Positions 31,453-40,535 of a DNA stretch of 64,000 bases are shown here, in pieces. A program made the position numbers and the translations under genes. Below the pieces are notes generated by a model. The model ran no database searches. It worked only from the letters and a program-made list of their open reading frames with translations, and was not told the DNA's origin. Positions within the stretch are counted from its first letter, which is position 1, and each line of letters opens with the position of its first letter. The stretch is from Brachyspira pilosicoli P43/6/78. Lineage in GTDB: Bacteria; Spirochaetota; Brachyspiria; Brachyspirales; Brachyspiraceae. The DNA lies in NCBI RefSeq assembly GCF_000325665.1, contig NC_019908.1:682001-746000 (forward strand), in the 5' to 3' direction.

Positions 31453-32193
31453 TTAAGTAACTATTATCTGAAGAGAATTAAAATATATATTAATAATATT
31501 AGCTGATATGTTTGGAATATCGCTATATTTTTTATTTGATATATTATTTCCTATAGAAAGCACTAAATCAGAAATAGTATTCATATTATGTCTTAAAGCT
31601 TCTATTTGTTTAGCTGATAATCCTAATAACTGAATATTACTTCTATCGAATTCTTTTAATGCATTTTTTACAGAAGAATCCAAAAGCTGATAAACCACTA
31701 AAAGTCTATTTTCTTCTACCTCTGTGAGAACTGTAGTATTAAGTCCGTATATCTTTGAAAGCTCATTCATTCTATTTGCTGTTTTATATATAGCATTAAT
31801 ATTATCCACAAACCAATTAATATTATTTCTCTTTCTCATATCTGATAATACATATTTAATATCATGAAGTATAGAATATCCAGCACTCTCATCTTCTCCG
31901 CTTGCTATATAATAATGCGAACGTATTAAAATATCTTGCAAACTATCAAAATCTGTTTTCCATTGAGGGTCTTCAGTGTTAGCATTATAATATTTTTTTT
32001 TGAAAGCATTCCAATCTATTATAAATCTCTCTATACTCTCTTTTCTATTTTGATTATTAATATTTGCAGTATAAAGAAGCGTCCTTATATAAGACTTATC
32101 AAGCAATGCCATATCTTCAAGCAAAGTATTTTCTTTTTTACCGCAAGAGATTAACAACAGTAAAATAATCAAATATATTATATTATTTTTCAA
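31453..32193 (-). CDS. Alpha-helical lipoprotein of unknown function
   Basis: 246 residues: lipoprotein signal [17 protein letters not shown] with the likely lipid Cys at 17. The mature part is almost all helical, rich in Asn, Leu, Ile and Lys, with no repeat or known motif that I recognise. It is the first gene of the minus run leading to truB, SpsF-like, GIY-YIG and the alpha-2-macroglobulin. Confidence 0.75.
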   Translation of the reverse strand: MKNNIIYLIILLLLISCGKKENTLLEDMALLDKSYIRTLLYTANINNQNRKESIERFIIDWNAFKKKYYNANTEDPQWKTDFDSLQDILIRSHYYIASGEDESAGYSILHDIKYVLSDMRKRNNINWFVDNINAIYKTANRMNELSKIYGLNTTVLTEVEENRLLVVYQLLDSSVKNALKEFDRSNIQLLGLSAKQIEALRHNMNTISDLVLSIGNNISNKKYSDIPNISANIINIYFNSLQIIVT

Positions 32194-32255
32194 TTAATTA
32201 TTCCCACTATTTTTTATTTTATTGATTAATATATTAAAATAATGTAATATAAATT

Positions 32256-32880
32256 ATGGAAAAAAACAAGATATATTTTTTAATATTATTACTAGCTATT
32301 GTTTCATGTAAAAAAAATGATATAGAAAAGGGAATATTATATTCTACTGGATATAGCGATTTAAGCTATGAAGCAAGCAGAGAAAAAGCAATAGAAAATA
32401 TGTATTATTATATAGCTGAAAAAACAGCACCAAGCATTAATAGAAACGATTATAATGTTGTTGGAGTGTTTTTAAAAGATTCTAATATAATAGACTTTAA
32501 TAATAAAGAAACAGTAAAAATAAAAAATTACAAAAAAAATAGATAATTATTATACAGATATAAAAGTTGAAGACATTTCTATATACACAAACTCACTGCA
32601 AGCTTTAAGTAAAATTGTTAGAGAAGGAAAAATAGAAGGTAATATTTTTAGAGCGAATGCATCTATACAATTAACAGAAAATGCAAAACTAAGTCCTTAT
32701 ACAAGGCAAATGCTTACACAAAATGCATTAAAAAGAGCTTACGAATCTTTATATTATATGTTATTAAAAGAAGGAATAGATGTTAATAAGGTTGTAGAAT
32801 TAACCAATAATGCTTATATTTCAGAAGAAAGCTATAGCGAAAATGAATATAATGTTGTGATAGAAACAGAAATAAATTAG
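32256..32880 (+). CDS. LPP20-like lipoprotein, one frameshift
   Basis: About 208 residues when corrected. Lipoprotein signal MEKNKIYFLILLLAIVSC with the lipid Cys at 18. The following GYSDLSYEASREKAIENMYYYI segment resembles the LPP20 family of small lipoproteins (G-x-A-x-x-L-x-x-A...AxxxAx helices), though weakly. The frame breaks in the A8 run at 32532-32539; removing one A joins KNYKK to IDNYYTDIKVEDIS and the frame runs on to TAG at 32878. It starts 63 bp from the divergent lipoprotein gene and is followed by the ExbB/TolQ gene 57 bp later. Confidence 0.65.
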
Positions 32881-32937
32881 TAATTATTGATTTTTTATAT
32901 ATATACAATTATAATTATTAGAAACGGAGAATATAAA

Positions 32938-33567
32938 ATGAATAATGTTATAAATGGAATCTTTGGAGCTACTTCTTTGCTTAATGTTGCTATGATACTA
33001 TGTTGGATAGCTTTATTATTATGTTCTCTAATAGCTATAACAGCAATAGTTGATAGATTTATTTATTTTAATAAAATAAAAGCACAAGATGATGCTCTAT
33101 CCCCAAAGCTTCATGCTCTAATAAAAGACAATGATATAAAAACAGCAATAGCACTATGTGAAACAAGTAATTCTCCATTATCAAACATAGTATTAGAGGG
33201 GTTAAAAAATATAGAAATAATAAAAGAATCAATGATAATGCAGTCAAATAAAGAGCTTCCAAAATTAGAGAGATTTATTTCTACACTATCTACAATATCA
33301 ACAGTAGCACCGCTATTAGGACTTTTAGGTACAATACTAGGAATGATACAATCTTTCGGAGTAATGGCATCTGTTGGAAGCGGAAACCCTATAGCTCTTG
33401 CAAGCGGTATAGCAAATGCACTTCTCACAACTGCAGCAGGTCTTGTTATAGCAATACCTACAGTTGTTTTTTATAACTATTTCGTAAATGCTCTAAACTC
33501 AAGAATAAGCTTTATGGAAAATGTTTCTAATGAGATTTCAGATTATTTAAGCAAGAAAGATAAATAA
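32938..33567 (+). CDS. MotA/TolQ/ExbB-family proton channel protein, orphan
   Basis: 209 residues with three membrane helices: one near the N-terminus and two at the C-terminal half. The signature LSTISTVAPLLGLLGTILGMI, given here in two parts as ISTVAPLLGLLGT and ILGMIQSF, and ANALLTTAAGLVIAIPT are the classic TolQ/ExbB blocks, including the conserved Thr and Pro of the channel. Start at 32938 is chosen: GGAGA lies 8 bp upstream and the extension upstream is a poor leader. These proteins form pentamers around an ExbD/TolR dimer, but no ExbD/TolR gene is adjacent. Confidence 0.92.
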   Translation: MNNVINGIFGATSLLNVAMILCWIALLLCSLIAITAIVDRFIYFNKIKAQDDALSPKLHALIKDNDIKTAIALCETSNSPLSNIVLEGLKNIEIIKESMIMQSNKELPKLERFISTLSTISTVAPLLGLLGTILGMIQSFGVMASVGSGNPIALASGIANALLTTAAGLVIAIPTVVFYNYFVNALNSRISFMENVSNEISDYLSKKDK

Positions 33568-33613
33568 TTTTATATATACATAAACAACTATATTTTCTCA
33601 TAGTTTTTTTCTT

Positions 33614-33639
33614 CAACTTTTTCCCGCCGCAAAAAGTTG
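33614..33639. repeat. Perfect inverted repeat with GC-rich loop
   Basis: CAACTTTTT (33614-33622) and AAAAAGTTG (33631-33639) flank the loop CCCGCCGC. No T tract follows, so it does not look like a simple terminator. The GC-rich loop stands out; it could be a copy of a dispersed repeat. Confidence 0.5.
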
Positions 33640-33772
33640 CAAAAAATGCAAATGATTTAATTTTGTACGTTATAAATATATATAAATAAGATAATGCTTA
33701 TATTTTTGTTAAAAATGAAGTTCTTTTGATTCTTTTATTAATATAGAAGAAGTGTGGCTTTGCCCAACAAAT

Positions 33773-33815
33773 AAAAAACATACAAGAATTTTTAACAAAC
33801 TTAAAAATTCTTGTA
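33773..33815 (-). terminator. Rho-independent terminator behind trpS
   Basis: A perfect 15-bp stem (33781-33795 with 33801-33815) and a 5-nt loop. On the minus strand it is followed by a T run at 33778-33773. It lies 24 bp beyond the trpS stop. Confidence 0.9.
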
Positions 33816-33838
33816 TACTTGAACAAAACTATTGAAAA

Positions 33839-34843
33839 TTATTTTCTCTTGCGGTCATTAAGCCCCATTAAATCACGCACTTCATAAAGTGTTTTTTCAG
33901 CTACCTCAGAAGCATTCTTTGCTCCCTCTTTAAGAACATCATAAACATAATCTAAATCATTAGAATATTTATTTATATTCTCTCTTATAGGAGCTAATTC
34001 TTTATTGATATTTGCAGCAAGCATTCTCTTACATTGTACGCATCCAATAGAAGCATTTTTACAACCTTCGCAAACTTCTTTTTGTTCATTTTCGCTTGAG
34101 AAAATTTTATGATAAGAATAAACATTACAAATATCAGGATTACCCTTATCTGTTTTTAATTTTCTATTAGTGTCTGTCATAGCTTTTTGCATTATTAGTT
34201 TTTCTGTTTCTTCTGCTGTAAGCGATAAAGCAATGTGGTTATTTAATGATTTACTCATTTTGTTTACGCCGTCAAGACCTAATATTCTTAATACCTTGCC
34301 ATGATAAGTGTCAGGCTCTTTAAAATATTCTCCAAATCTATTATTAAACTTTCTTACTATCATTCTTGTAAGTTCAACATGCTGTTCTTGGTCTTCACCA
34401 ACAGGTACTATATCAGGGTGATAAAGCAAAATATCAGCAGCCATTAATGATGGATATGTGAGTAAAGCAGCATTAATATTTTCAACATTTTTTCTTGATT
34501 TATCTTTGTACTGTGTCATTCTTTCTAATTCTGCTACAGGTATAATAGAATTAAATATCCAAGCTAGTTCAGTATGAGCCCTCACATCAGACTGCACAAA
34601 TATAGAACATTTTTTAGGGTCAAGTCCTGAAGCCAAATATTCTACAGCAGCATTAATTATTCTTTTTTGCATCTCTTTTACATCATATTCTATAGTAATA
34701 GCATGATAATCAACTATACAAAAAAAGCCGTAATAATCATCAAGTATATCAGCCCAATTCTTCAAAGCCCCAAGATAATTGCCTATATGAAGCGAACCTG
34801 TAGGCTGTATTCCGCTTAACATTATTTTTTTATTATTATTCAT
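33839..34843 (-). CDS. trpS: Tryptophanyl-tRNA synthetase with a Cys4 (Fe-S type) motif
   Basis: 334 residues of the class Ic synthetase that charges tRNA-Trp. The HIGH-type motif is GSLHIGNYLGAL and the KMSKS loop is VNKMSKSL. The DAD/GEDQ motif is VGEDQEQHVELTR. Between residues about 235 and 275 four cysteines are spaced C-x21-C-x6-C-x2-C (from PDICNVY to CVQCKRM); a fifth is in EVCEGC. Thermotoga maritima TrpRS has C-x22-C-x6-C-x2-C holding a [4Fe-4S] cluster close to the anticodon. I infer a similar cluster or zinc site here. A clear terminator follows; the gene stands as a single unit. Confidence 0.95.
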   Translation of the reverse strand: MNNNKKIMLSGIQPTGSLHIGNYLGALKNWADILDDYYGFFCIVDYHAITIEYDVKEMQKRIINAAVEYLASGLDPKKCSIFVQSDVRAHTELAWIFNSIIPVAELERMTQYKDKSRKNVENINAALLTYPSLMAADILLYHPDIVPVGEDQEQHVELTRMIVRKFNNRFGEYFKEPDTYHGKVLRILGLDGVNKMSKSLNNHIALSLTAEETEKLIMQKAMTDTNRKLKTDKGNPDICNVYSYHKIFSSENEQKEVCEGCKNASIGCVQCKRMLAANINKELAPIRENINKYSNDLDYVYDVLKEGAKNASEVAEKTLYEVRDLMGLNDRKRK

Positions 34844-34876
34844 AACTATAACTCCAAATATTAATCATTAATATTA

Positions 34877-35827
34877 TTATTCTGCTTTTATATTAGCAAC
34901 CAAAACACCATTTTGATTTTCTAACTCATTAGCATTTATATAAAATAATCTCTTATCTTCTGTTTCTATAAGTAAAGTTTTATTTAAAGGATTCAAATCT
35001 TTTATGGAAGCAGGAGTATTATTAAATATTAATTTAGTTCCTACTTTAGGCAAATCCTTTTTAAGAGAACAATAAGCCTTATATTCATGAGCCAAACAGC
35101 ACATAAGTCTTCCGCATTGACCGGATATTTTCATTGTATTTAAAAGCATGCTCTGCTCTTTTGCCATTTTTATAGTAATAGTTTCAAACTTTCCATTTTT
35201 TACCCTGCAGCATAATTCTCTTCCGCATATTCCGCATCCGCCTATAGCCCTAGCTTCATCTCTAACACCAATCTGCCTTAATTCTATGCGTGTCTTAAAA
35301 TGAGCAGCCAAATCTTTTACAAGCTCCCTAAAGTCAATTCTCTCCTCTGCTATAAACTCAAATAATAACTTAGCCCTATCAAGAAAATAATAAGAGCTAA
35401 TAAGCTTCAAATCTAAATTATGATTATTAACTTTCTCTTTACAGATTCTAAAAGCTTCCACAGCATCTTCTTTGTTTTTACTATGCTGCTTCAAATCTTC
35501 TTCTGTTGCTTTTCTTAATATATTAAATATTTTATTTTTTTTAGGTTTTACTATATGAGCTTCATCGTCCACCATCTCTTTCATCTCTTCAGATATCTCT
35601 TCATCAGCAGCATTATCTTCAGACATATTTTCTTGACTGCTATCTTCTACATTGCTATTAAATGCTTCCATATCTATATCTTCAAAATTAACAATATATC
35701 CTAATTCAATACCCTCATCAGTCTCTACAATACAAGCATCTTTTATATTTATATCTTCTATATGTGCATGTTCAAACTTACCAAAATTGGAATCTCTAAA
35801 CTTCACATGAGCTACATTTTTTATCAT
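34877..35827 (-). CDS. PSP1-domain protein, RicT/YaaT-like
   Basis: 316 residues. The PSP1 core carries GGCGICGRELCC and ISGQCGRLMCCLAHEY, the Cys-rich signature of RicT/YaaT. In Bacillus subtilis RicT works with RicA and RicF to aid RNase Y processing and can carry Fe-S clusters; those partners are not in the window. Odd feature: an acidic insertion (residues about 56-90, Asp/Glu/Ser-rich) separates the N-terminal strand part from the core. It lies 33 bp from trpS on the same strand. Confidence 0.9.
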   Translation of the reverse strand: MIKNVAHVKFRDSNFGKFEHAHIEDINIKDACIVETDEGIELGYIVNFEDIDMEAFNSNVEDSSQENMSEDNAADEEISEEMKEMVDDEAHIVKPKKNKIFNILRKATEEDLKQHSKNKEDAVEAFRICKEKVNNHNLDLKLISSYYFLDRAKLLFEFIAEERIDFRELVKDLAAHFKTRIELRQIGVRDEARAIGGCGICGRELCCRVKNGKFETITIKMAKEQSMLLNTMKISGQCGRLMCCLAHEYKAYCSLKKDLPKVGTKLIFNNTPASIKDLNPLNKTLLIETEDKRLFYINANELENQNGVLVANIKAE

Positions 35828-35907
35828 CTATAAACCTCTATTTTTATATTGTAAGTCAAAAATAAATTATTAAACATTTTATTTTTAAGTTAATATAATT
35901 GCAAGTA

Positions 35908-37785
35908 TTATTTATTTAATATTTCATTCTTTAATTGTAAATATCTTGCAGTATAATAAACACCATTTTGAGCCTCTTTGCTTCCATTTCCAAAAGCTCT
36001 TTTACTAATAGAAAGTATAGGAGGAGCCTGTATTCTTTTTGAAACAGCCATTCCAGTATATTGCTTCCACCACTTCTCTAAATCCTCTATAAACTCAATA
36101 TCAGTTTTAAAATATTTTTTTAATAGTCCTTTTTTACACCCAATCTTCTCTTCTAAACTTCCATCAATATACCACTCTAAAACATCTTCAGGTATAATTC
36201 TCTTCCAAGATTCAAACATAGTTTTAAATAAATAATCATGATAATCATATTTTATAGGGTCGCCTTTACCTTCATCTACAGCCTGTGCAGTTGAAAGCTC
36301 AGCACTTGGAACTATATTAATTGTACCCTCTGGAATAACCTCTCTTTTATAAACTTTATCATTAACATATTTTGCAAGTCCATATATTTGATACTTCCAT
36401 AAATCTCCTAAGCAAGCAAAAAAACCAGCATTATCACCATACAAAGTAGAATAACCAACTATAGTTTCTGTTTTGTTTGCATTGCAAGTAAATACACCTC
36501 CAAAACTTGCAGCTATAGCAGCTAGTATTCTTGAAGAGCGGTCTCTTGCCTGTATGTTTTCTGTAACAAAAGATGATACTTTTAAGAAACTCTCTTTTCC
36601 ATCTTTAATCATAGGAGAAGTTTCAAGCTGTTTTATAGTATAATCAACAGACTCTTGTATAGGCATTACCATATAAGCACAGCCTAAATTATCAGATAAA
36701 CTCTTTGCAAGGTTTTTAGTTGTATTAGAGTTAAACTTGCTAGGCATGTTCACAAGTAAAACATTATCAGCACCCAAAGCACTAACATACATAGCAGATG
36801 ATAATGCAGAATCAATTCCTCCAGATACCCCAATAACTACCCTATTCATTCCAATAGATTTCATAAACTTTCTTATGCCGTAAATAACTGTATCGTATAT
36901 GAGTTTGTATTCATTTTCTTCTTTTACTGCTATCTCTTCTTTTTTACTTTTATCATCAAACTCTATATAATATACTTCCTCTTTATATCTATCTCCTTTT
37001 AAAAGTAGTTTACCTTTTTCATCATAAACTCTGCTGCTTCCGTCAAAAGTAAAAACATTCTTACCATTGTTTTGAATGCCTACATTATTAGCATATATTA
37101 ATGGCTTATTATATTTTTTTGCTATATCAGAAAACATATTATTCTTTTTTGTTTCATCTTCTAAAATATAAAAAGAACTAGATATATTAATAAACATATC
37201 AACATCATCTTTCATTATTTCCATAGGGTTTACATTATAATTCTTAGCCCACATATCTTCGCATATAGTTAAGCCTAATTTTATTTTTTGTTTATTAATT
37301 TCTATCTCTAATGGTTTTAAATATTTTTTTATACTTACATCATTTTCTAAAGCTAAATCTTTTAGGCTGTAAAAATGTCTGCTGTCATCAAACTCTTTAT
37401 AATTTGGAAGAAGAGTTTTTATAAAGAAATTATATTCTGTTGTATTATTGTCTATAAGCTTGCCATCTTTTGCTACAAACAATGCATTATATTTTCTCAC
37501 TCTTCCGTCAAAGTTTTTTTTAGCTTTATCTAAAGCAATATTACCAAAAATAACATATATATCTTTAGAAGCTTTTATTATCTCTTCTCCAAGTCTCTCG
37601 CATTCTCTTACAAATGATTCACTCTCCCACATATCTCCAACCATATACCCAGAAACAGAAAGCTCTGGAAAAACAATAATATCTGCATTATTATCCCTTG
37701 CTTCTTCAATATATTTAATCATTTTACTAGCATTTATCACCGGCATAGAAGGTATTATTTCAAATTGGCATATAGCTATCTTCAT
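35908..37785 (-). CDS. nadE: Glutamine-dependent NAD+ synthetase
   Basis: About 625 residues: N-terminal nitrilase-type glutaminase and C-terminal NAD synthase. The glutaminase triad is visible as Glu in FPELSVSGY, Lys in PNYKEFDD and Cys in LTICEDMW. The synthase has the PP-loop SGGIDSALSSAM and DRSSRILAA. It makes NAD+ from deamido-NAD+ with Gln as N donor. The start at 37785 (MKIAICQF) is chosen over the GTG at 37794 because GGAG sits 8 bp before the ATG. It stands alone on the minus strand, divergent from the gene at 37937. Confidence 0.94.
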   Translation of the reverse strand: MKIAICQFEIIPSMPVINASKMIKYIEEARDNNADIIVFPELSVSGYMVGDMWESESFVRECERLGEEIIKASKDIYVIFGNIALDKAKKNFDGRVRKYNALFVAKDGKLIDNNTTEYNFFIKTLLPNYKEFDDSRHFYSLKDLALENDVSIKKYLKPLEIEINKQKIKLGLTICEDMWAKNYNVNPMEIMKDDVDMFINISSSFYILEDETKKNNMFSDIAKKYNKPLIYANNVGIQNNGKNVFTFDGSSRVYDEKGKLLLKGDRYKEEVYYIEFDDKSKKEEIAVKEENEYKLIYDTVIYGIRKFMKSIGMNRVVIGVSGGIDSALSSAMYVSALGADNVLLVNMPSKFNSNTTKNLAKSLSDNLGCAYMVMPIQESVDYTIKQLETSPMIKDGKESFLKVSSFVTENIQARDRSSRILAAIAASFGGVFTCNANKTETIVGYSTLYGDNAGFFACLGDLWKYQIYGLAKYVNDKVYKREVIPEGTINIVPSAELSTAQAVDEGKGDPIKYDYHDYLFKTMFESWKRIIPEDVLEWYIDGSLEEKIGCKKGLLKKYFKTDIEFIEDLEKWWKQYTGMAVSKRIQAPPILSISKRAFGNGSKEAQNGVYYTARYLQLKNEILNK

Positions 37786-37869
37786 AAGAAACACTCCAAT
37801 TTTTTAATTAAATTTTTAATATAAAATTAAATAAAATATTGGATAATATAATATAAGAAAATAAATAAT

Positions 37870-37899
37870 TTGTCAAAATATATATTATAATGATATAAT
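37870..37899 (+). promoter_or_regulatory. Promoter of the flavin-binding protein gene at 37937
   Basis: TTGTCA (37870-37875), an 18-bp spacer and TATAAT (37894-37899). A GAGG ribosome site lies closer to the ATG. Confidence 0.6.
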
Positions 37900-37936
37900 C
37901 AAATAATTAAAACTTATTATTGAGGTTATAAATAAA

Positions 37937-38524
37937 ATGAGAAGAAAAGAATTTAATTTTAATGATAAAAAAGAAATAGAAAATATGTTAAACACTATAG
38001 AATATGGAGTCATGTCATTACCAGATAAAACACCATACTGTGTACCTATAAGTTTCTGCTATAAAGATAATGAAATATATTTTCACGGAGCTCCAAGCGG
38101 AAGAAAATACGAATTATTAAAAAATAATCCAAAAGTATCCTTTACTGCATCAAAACCATATTCATACATACCATCAACATTTAATAATAATACTATGATA
38201 CCAACGCAATTTTTCTTTTCAGTATATATTGAAGGAGAAGTTAATCTAATAGACAAGATTGAAAAAAGAAAAAATATATTATATGAACTAGTAAGAAAAT
38301 ATGAAAAAGACAATAATAATTTATCAATAGAAAACAAAATGTTTGAATATGCTCAAAAATCAATGATGATAGGAATAATAAAAATAGAAACCATCACAGC
38401 AAAGGCAAAATTCGGACAAAACATGAATGATGATGAAATAAATATAATAATAAAAGATTTAGAAAAAAGAGGCGAAAAATTAGACTTTGAAACAATAGAA
38501 ATAATAAAAAATATGAGAAAATAA
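37937..38524 (+). CDS. Pyridoxamine 5'-phosphate oxidase-like flavin protein (NimA-type)
   Basis: 195 residues. The split-barrel segments MLNTIEYGVMSLPDKTPYCVPISF and EIYFHGAPSGRKYELLKNNP are typical for the NimA/PNPOx-like FMN-binding group, given here as parts below 20 residues: YGVMSLPD, PYCVPISFCY and HGAPSGRKYELL. Relatives include reductases linked to nitroimidazole tolerance, but this is a large mixed family and no substrate can be given. It has its own promoter. Confidence 0.85.
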   Translation: MRRKEFNFNDKKEIENMLNTIEYGVMSLPDKTPYCVPISFCYKDNEIYFHGAPSGRKYELLKNNPKVSFTASKPYSYIPSTFNNNTMIPTQFFFSVYIEGEVNLIDKIEKRKNILYELVRKYEKDNNNLSIENKMFEYAQKSMMIGIIKIETITAKAKFGQNMNDDEINIIIKDLEKRGEKLDFETIEIIKNMRK

Positions 38525-38555
38525 TGAATATCTTATGTAAAGTTTGGAAAAAAAC

Positions 38556-38584
38556 TTGAAATATTTTTTGCTTTGTTGTATAAT
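38556..38584 (+). promoter_or_regulatory. Promoter of the gmk operon
   Basis: TTGAAA (38556-38561), a 17-bp spacer and TATAAT (38579-38584). Transcription would start near 38591, about 26 bp before the gmk ATG. Confidence 0.7.
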
Positions 38585-38616
38585 CAATAAAACTATCTAT
38601 TGGGTATCTTTTTTAT

Positions 38617-39168
38617 ATGAGTAATATAGTGGTAATAACAGCTCCATCGGCAGCTGGTAAAACAACTTTAATAAAAAAATATATGTCAAAACACTCAAAT
38701 GCAATGTTCAGTGTGTCTCATACAACTAGAAATATTAGAGAAGGTGAAGTTGACGGCAAAGATTACTACTTTATAGATAAAGATACTTTCCAAAAAATGA
38801 TAGATAATGGCGATTTTATTGAATGGGCTAATGTTCATGATAATTATTACGGCACTTCTTTTAAAGAATTAGAAAAGGCTAATAATGAAAAAGTTATATT
38901 AATATTGGATATAGATATACAAGGAGCATTATTTTTAAAAGAAAAAGGAATACATGCTAACTATATATTTATAGAGCCTCCTTCAATAGATGATTTGAAA
39001 GCAAGATTAGAGGCAAGAGGAACTGAATCTGAAGAGAGCATGAAGATTAGAATACAAAATGCTAAAAGAGAATTGGAATATAAAAATAAATTTGATATTG
39101 TTATAAAAAATGATGAAATTGATGTAGCTTATAGGCAATTAGAAGAAGCTATAAATTCAAAATTATAA
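38617..39168 (+). CDS. gmk: Guanylate kinase
   Basis: Converts GMP to GDP with ATP. 183 residues, slightly short. The P-loop is APSAAGKTTL, and the GMP-binding set is visible in VSHTTRNIREGEVDGKDYYFI and IEWANVHDNYYGTS. The loop GPSGVGK of most relatives is APSAAGK here, a conservative change. It leads a four-gene run with the omega-like gene, miaA and a membrane protein; gmk next to rpoZ is a common order. Confidence 0.95.
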   Translation: MSNIVVITAPSAAGKTTLIKKYMSKHSNAMFSVSHTTRNIREGEVDGKDYYFIDKDTFQKMIDNGDFIEWANVHDNYYGTSFKELEKANNEKVILILDIDIQGALFLKEKGIHANYIFIEPPSIDDLKARLEARGTESEESMKIRIQNAKRELEYKNKFDIVIKNDEIDVAYRQLEEAINSKL

Positions 39169-39185
39169 TAAATGGAGTATTTATA

Positions 39186-39587
39186 ATGGGAATAATACCA
39201 CTTAAAAAACTTATTGAATATAAAGGCAACCGCTATGAACTTAGTAAAGCTATGATAGAACTTGCTAAATCAGGCGAAAAATTATTAAAAGCTGAAACTA
39301 AATATAGAAATGGTAAGTATATACCTACAGTAATAAAAAATATACTTGATGGTACTATTAAATATGAATACGAAAAAGATACTCAAATGACTGTTGATGA
39401 AGAAGCACCTTTCAAACATACTGAAGCTACATATAATGATGCTGAATATGTTACTGATGATGAAGTTGAAGAAGTTGAAGAAACTATTATGGAAGATATA
39501 GATGACGATGATGATGAAATAACAGATAATTACGAAGAAGAAGAGAAACCAAAAAGAAAAAAAAGAGCATCTAAAAAATCTGAATAA
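39186..39587 (+). CDS. RNA polymerase omega-like subunit with a long acidic tail
   Basis: 133 residues. The N-terminal 60 (IPLKKLIEYKGNRYELSKAM, then IELAKSGEKLL) match the omega core with NRYEL in the usual place, and the gmk-omega order supports the call. Omega binds the beta' tail and helps polymerase assembly. From about residue 80 the chain becomes a highly acidic Glu/Asp tail, followed by a basic patch (KPKRKKRASKKS) at the very end. Other omega proteins are usually about 70-110 residues, so the tail is an addition. Confidence 0.75.
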   Translation: MGIIPLKKLIEYKGNRYELSKAMIELAKSGEKLLKAETKYRNGKYIPTVIKNILDGTIKYEYEKDTQMTVDEEAPFKHTEATYNDAEYVTDDEVEEVEETIMEDIDDDDDEITDNYEEEEKPKRKKRASKKSE

Positions 39588-39596
39588 TATTAAATT

Positions 39597-40535
39597 GTGA
39601 AAAAAATAGTTTTTATATCTGGAGCTACTGCCTCTGGAAAAAGTGATTTTACACATAAACTTATAGATAACTATTTCAATAATGCCGCCATACTATCTAT
39701 AGACTCTATACAGGTTTATAGATATATGGATATAGGCTCTGCTAAACCCTCCAAAGAAGAAATAAAAAAATACAATTATAAAATGATAAATTTAATTGAG
39801 CCTTCTGTCAATTTTAATGTTAATGATTATCTTGATATATTAAAAGAGACTGTAGACAATATAGATAATACACCTATATTTGGAGTTGGAGGCACTGGTT
39901 TTTACATTGATTCTATAAAATACGGGCTTTTTGAAGAAGAAAATGAGGATAAAGAAAAAGCTATAAAAATAAGAAAAGAGCTTTATGAGAAAATAGAAAA
40001 AGATGGATTAGAAAGTTTGTATTTGGATTTGCTTAATATAGATAAAGAGGCCGCTTTAACTATAGATAGATTCAATTCAAGAAGAGTGGTTCGTGCTTTA
40101 GAAGTTTATTATAATACCGGAAAAAAGTTTTCTGAATTAAAAAAACAAAGAAAAAGAAAATTGGATATTGAATATATTAGCTATATTATAGATATTGAAA
40201 GAGAAGAACTTTATAACAATATAAATAAAAGAGTTGATAATATGTTTGATAAAGGGCTTCTTGATGAGGTAAAATATATTATAAACAATTACAATGTAGA
40301 TAAAACCAATACATCAATACAGGCTATTGGCTATAAAGAATGTTACGACTATATAGTTAATAATGCTATGAGTTTAGATGAGCTTAAAGAATTAATAAAG
40401 AAAAACACTCGTAACTTTGCTAAAAGGCAATTAACTTGGTTTAGAAAAGATGAAAAATTAGAAAATATAAAAAGAATAAAACCAACCGATATAGAAAATA
40501 CTGCAAAAGAAATAATGGATTTTTATAAACAATGA
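39597..40535 (+). CDS. miaA: tRNA dimethylallyltransferase
   Basis: Adds the dimethylallyl group to A37 of tRNAs that read codons starting with U. 312 residues. The P-loop is ISGATASGKSDF, and the family motifs DSIQVYRYMDIGSAKPS, GGTGFYIDSIKYG, FNSRRVVRALEVY, SIQAIGYKE and TRNFAKRQLTWFRKD are visible. The start is a GTG at 39597, ten bases behind the omega-like stop; there is no ATG in a better place. Confidence 0.95.
   Translation: MKKIVFISGATASGKSDFTHKLIDNYFNNAAILSIDSIQVYRYMDIGSAKPSKEEIKKYNYKMINLIEPSVNFNVNDYLDILKETVDNIDNTPIFGVGGTGFYIDSIKYGLFEEENEDKEKAIKIRKELYEKIEKDGLESLYLDLLNIDKEAALTIDRFNSRRVVRALEVYYNTGKKFSELKKQRKRKLDIEYISYIIDIEREELYNNINKRVDNMFDKGLLDEVKYIINNYNVDKTNTSIQAIGYKECYDYIVNNAMSLDELKELIKKNTRNFAKRQLTWFRKDEKLENIKRIKPTDIENTAKEIMDFYKQ

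Noticed and set aside
33068-33428. Minus-strand frames opposite the ExbB/TolQ gene
   Set aside because: Antisense reading of a strongly conserved channel protein.
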